A stretch of 44,588 nt of DNA from Methylococcales bacterium (GTDB lineage: Bacteria; Pseudomonadota; Gammaproteobacteria; Methylococcales; Methylomonadaceae), in the NCBI GenBank assembly GCA_028688755.1, contig JAQTXN010000004.1, positions 1 through 44,588 on the forward strand, in the 5' to 3' direction. The notes under the pieces are model-generated. The model had not been told where the DNA came from. It made no database searches and saw only the letters and a program-made list of their open reading frames with translations. Numbering within the stretch: the stretch's first letter is position 1; the number at the start of each line of letters is the position of its first letter. Both the position numbers and the translations under genes were made by a program. This document shows, one piece after another, positions 43,820 to 44,588 of the stretch.

Positions 43820-44588
43820 TTAAACAAAATCTGCTGCACTAATAGCTGTGTTTGTAGCAATACCAGATAAAACGATGACTTGGTCAATAACACCGTTCCC
43901 ATCAATATCGTCACCAATATAGCCAGATGCGCCTGTTCCACTAGCTGCTGCTTGTGTATCAGCTGCAAACACATAAATCTCAGCCGCGCTAGATGTTCCT
44001 GCTAAAGTAGCTGCCGCTGCATTTAATGCCGATAAGATGTTGGTAAAGTTACCTGCATAATCAGCATCAGCAACTTCTACATAATTACCAGTGTTTGCTG
44101 TCGCATCTCCTGCTACACCTAAATCTAAGGCGTAAGTAGCTGCGGTAAAATCGGTTATCGTATCGCAAGCTGCAGCATTAGCAATGCCAGAATCCGTATT
44201 ACCAATGAAAACAACGTTAGCACCTGTAGATGCGGTAATCGTATCCGCCCCCGCACCACCAGTAATGGTATTTGCAACAGCATTACCTACAATCGTATCA
44301 GCCGCTGAACCACCCGTAACGACTAACAACGCATCGGCTTCAGTTGTACCTGTGAAAGCTAACGCACTTGCAGAAGCTGAACCATCAAAAGTTAACGTCA
44401 CCGTACCCGCAGCAATGGTGTTTGCACCAAGCGTAATGGTATTTGCAGCGTTTGCTAATGTGAAAGTAGTATCTCCAGTAACAACCACACCATCTAAAAC
44501 AGCCGCTGTTACAGCATCTGCCAAGGTGATATTGGCAGCGGTACTTGTAATACCTGTCAAACCAGTCAATTGAGCAGCTGTCATCGTC
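43820..44588 (-). CDS. RTX-type calcium-binding protein, C-terminal part (5' end beyond window)
   Basis: The frame is open to the right edge, so the N-terminus is missing; the ATG near 44584 is probably internal. The visible 256 codons include one octad-like stretch (MTAAQLTGLTGI), a beta-rich region, RTX repeats (GGSAADTIVGNAVANTITGG, GAGADTITAS), an acidic motif (DTITDFTAATYALDLG), a DxDGNG calcium-loop-like turn (DIDGNGVIDQ) and the tail AISAADFV. The tail matches those of the other three RTX proteins, so type I secretion is likely. Whether it also carries an octapeptide array upstream cannot be seen. Confidence 0.88.
   Translation of the reverse strand, partial: TMTAAQLTGLTGITSTAANITLADAVTAAVLDGVVVTGDTTFTLANAANTITLGANTIAAGTVTLTFDGSASASALAFTGTTEADALLVVTGGSAADTIVGNAVANTITGGAGADTITASTGANVVFIGNTDSGIANAAACDTITDFTAATYALDLGVAGDATANTGNYVEVADADYAGNFTNILSALNAAAATLAGTSSAAEIYVFAADTQAAASGTGASGYIGDDIDGNGVIDQVIVLSGIATNTAISAADFV

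Noticed and set aside
1..44588. tRNA, rRNA, insertion sequences, prophage or integrase genes
   Set aside because: No cloverleaf-like or rRNA sequence, transposase, integrase or terminal inverted repeats were recognised on reading both strands.

Overview
The window looks like a chromosomal segment of a low-to-mid GC Gram-negative gammaproteobacterium. The evidence is an outer-membrane TolC channel, a two-partner-secretion haemagglutinin, RTX (type I secreted) proteins, UbiD-type ubiquinone synthesis, an EmrAB-type efflux pump, an AmgK/MurU peptidoglycan-recycling pair and two chemoreceptors. A Thiotrichales- or Methylococcales-like bacterium would fit, but no rRNA or tRNA is present, so the genus cannot be fixed. 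Both ends cut through genes for secreted surface proteins.

Layout. 1-2550 (-): N-terminal part of a filamentous-haemagglutinin-like TpsA exoprotein that runs into a Pro-rich decapeptide repeat. 2801-8455 (+): a 1884-residue RTX/VCBS giant. 8679-14556 (+): a compact corrinoid methyl-transfer operon: [2Fe-2S]/ASKHA corrinoid activator, corrinoid protein, UroD/MtaA-family methyltransferase, DUF1638 protein and a soluble hybrid histidine kinase. A perfect 8-7-8 inverted repeat lies immediately in front of it. 14597-19101 (-): housekeeping operon ubiD-thiL-pgpA-prfC. 19288-25630 (+): two tandem paralogous proteins, each with about 70 octapeptide units followed by RTX repeats and a type I secretion tail. 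25738-33538: DUF1640 protein and tsaD (+); thiD-thiE-esterase-amgK (-); an Aer-like chemoreceptor followed directly by murU (+). 33546-34883 (-): two hypothetical ORFs in one reading frame, separated only by a TAA. 35006-38623 (-): a flippase, a polytopic chemoreceptor and a possible 51-residue membrane protein. 38707-43197: a TetR-controlled tripartite efflux locus (tolC and tetR on -, emrA and emrB on +) with a 23-bp near-palindromic operator in the divergent promoter. 43206-43786: a retropepsin-like protease gene bracketed by two identical 65-bp terminator repeats. 43820-44588 (-): C-terminal part of another RTX protein.

How it fits together. Four RTX-type proteins end in the same kind of C-terminal tail (an acidic/FxxxxGDxIxL motif, then a final [AS]-x-[VAT]-D-[FI] motif), so they probably share one type I exporter. 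No RTX-type HlyB ABC transporter lies in this window. ThiL, ThiE and ThiD supply thiamine diphosphate. AmgK and MurU would make UDP-MurNAc from recycled MurNAc. The most unusual elements are the octapeptide-RTX tandem pair, the self-contained corrinoid operon with its own hybrid kinase and a methyltransferase lacking two of three expected zinc ligands, and the duplicated terminator cassette.
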